From Puniceicoccales bacterium (GTDB lineage: Bacteria > Verrucomicrobiota > Verrucomicrobiae > Opitutales > LL51), in assembly GCA_031283485.1 (NCBI GenBank), contig JAITBR010000061.1, positions 1 to 6,429 on the forward strand: 6,429 nucleotides of DNA, read 5' to 3'. Position numbers and translations under genes: made by a program. Positions 5,822 to 6,429 of this stretch are shown here, one piece after another; within the stretch, counting starts at the first letter, position 1; each line of letters begins with the position of its first letter. Below the pieces are notes generated by a model. That model was given only the letters and a program-made list of their open reading frames with translations, searched no databases and had not been told where the DNA came from.

Positions 5822-6388
5822 ATGCCTGAGTTTGAGGAAAAGAAAGAGTTATCTGCGGATGTTGATAAAGTTTCCGCTGGGTCGTCGTCTGATATTGGAG
5901 AATGCGATGGAGTGAAGAAGATTGCAATGAGTGATGAAGAACGTTCCCGCTGTGCGCTAAAGCGTGGCCGCATGCCTATATCTGCGGCACAAAAGAAGGC
6001 GAATCAAAAGGTCGTATGCATCGATGATGTGTGCAAAGATGCGATTGGATCACGGAAAAATGAGCAAAGTGTTGTGCAAAAATCAACGATCGTGGTTGAA
6101 AAAAATATGAATGACAGTAAAAAAAATGGTGAAGGAGCCGTGTGCTGCTGCAGCAAGCGTGCCGAAAAGCCACTAAAACATGAAAATAAGCGTTCGCAGA
6201 AGTATTCGCCATGCGAATGCTCAGGGGGATTGATACATAGATTCACTAAAAAAATTTTGCGTTTTTTTGGGTTGTGTAAAAGCATAAAATGTGAAGAGCG
6301 TGAATCTCCTTCTCGTCCATATCGCCATCGCAGTCGTAATCAGCGCAAGAGTAGCGGTGTGCGCGATGGAAATCACCAAATTAACTAG
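5822..6388 (+). CDS. hypothetical Lys/Arg- and Cys-rich protein
   Basis: I do not recognise this 188 aa protein. The first 45 residues are rich in acidic and Ser residues (MPEFEEKKELSADVDK). The rest is strongly basic and looks largely disordered. It has 11 cysteines, including C66/C71, a CCC run at 108-110, CEC at 131-133 and C152/C157. Residues 136-152 (GLIHRFTKKILRFFGLC) form a likely amphipathic helix flanked by those cysteines, and the tail 165-176 (RPYRHRSRNQRK) is arginine-rich. There is no signal peptide or long transmembrane helix. The basic tail would suit nucleic-acid or membrane-surface binding, and the clustered cysteines metal binding, but both are guesses. ATG at 5822 is chosen because it follows a near-consensus promoter by about 25 nt; there is no Shine-Dalgarno. 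It lies 126 nt after the receiver-like gene and probably has its own transcript. Confidence 0.6.
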   Translation: MPEFEEKKELSADVDKVSAGSSSDIGECDGVKKIAMSDEERSRCALKRGRMPISAAQKKANQKVVCIDDVCKDAIGSRKNEQSVVQKSTIVVEKNMNDSKKNGEGAVCCCSKRAEKPLKHENKRSQKYSPCECSGGLIHRFTKKILRFFGLCKSIKCEERESPSRPYRHRSRNQRKSSGVRDGNHQIN

Positions 6389-6429
6389 CCGAGATCGTGG
6401 AAGTTGCTCGCATTGTTGGTGGGTGTGAG

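Noticed and set aside
5976..6285. Minus-strand frames of 78 and 93 aa
   Set aside because: They are antisense to the 188 aa gene, which has the better promoter; their His/Phe/Ser-rich make-up is what lysine-rich codons give in reverse.
6397..6429. GTG-started frame reading VEVARIVGGCE to the window end
   Set aside because: Only 11 codons are visible and there is no Shine-Dalgarno; the next gene might begin here but it cannot be supported.

Overview
The window is bacterial chromosome of moderate to low GC with AT-rich gaps. It carries a fatty-acid synthesis cluster, a divisome gene, a tRNA, a one-piece tmRNA and, at the right end, two unfamiliar small genes. The tmRNA is not split into two pieces, which argues against Alphaproteobacteria. 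The acyl carrier protein has a short extra segment before its EIPE motif, and the partial permease is of the two-domain iron(III)/FbpB type. From memory, both would fit a Verrucomicrobiota/PVC-like bacterium, but this assignment is low confidence and nothing in the window fixes the taxon.

Left part, minus strand (1-3134): fabG (3-oxoacyl-ACP reductase), acpP (acyl carrier protein) and fabF (beta-ketoacyl-ACP synthase II) lie head to tail and look like an operon. FabF condenses malonyl-ACP with the growing acyl-ACP, FabG reduces the 3-oxo product, and AcpP carries every intermediate. Seventy bases beyond fabF, on the same strand, is the N-terminal part of an ABC transporter permease that runs off the left edge. 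That open frame has no stop inside the window; I read it by hand.

Middle (3218-4170, plus strand): an FtsQ/DivIB-type division protein diverges from fabG, with no other division or cell-wall gene visible beside it. A tRNA-Leu (anticodon CAA) follows.

Non-coding block and tmRNA (4171-5284): about 740 bases hold no convincing gene. They contain two adjacent perfect palindromes, a weak terminator-like hairpin, a 14-bp tandem repeat, and a perfect Shine-Dalgarno placed before a three-codon frame that stops at once. Then comes ssrA (tmRNA) on the minus strand, with complete acceptor and T arms, an encoded CCA, and a rather long predicted tag ending VALAA.

Right end (5285-6429, plus strand): a 90-100 aa protein resembles the first two thirds of a response-regulator receiver domain but lacks the phosphorylation residues. 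It is followed by a 188 aa Lys/Arg- and Cys-rich protein of unknown function, preceded by a near-consensus sigma-70 promoter. These two genes are the least explained coding content of the window. No mobile element, CRISPR array or clear novel multi-gene system is visible.
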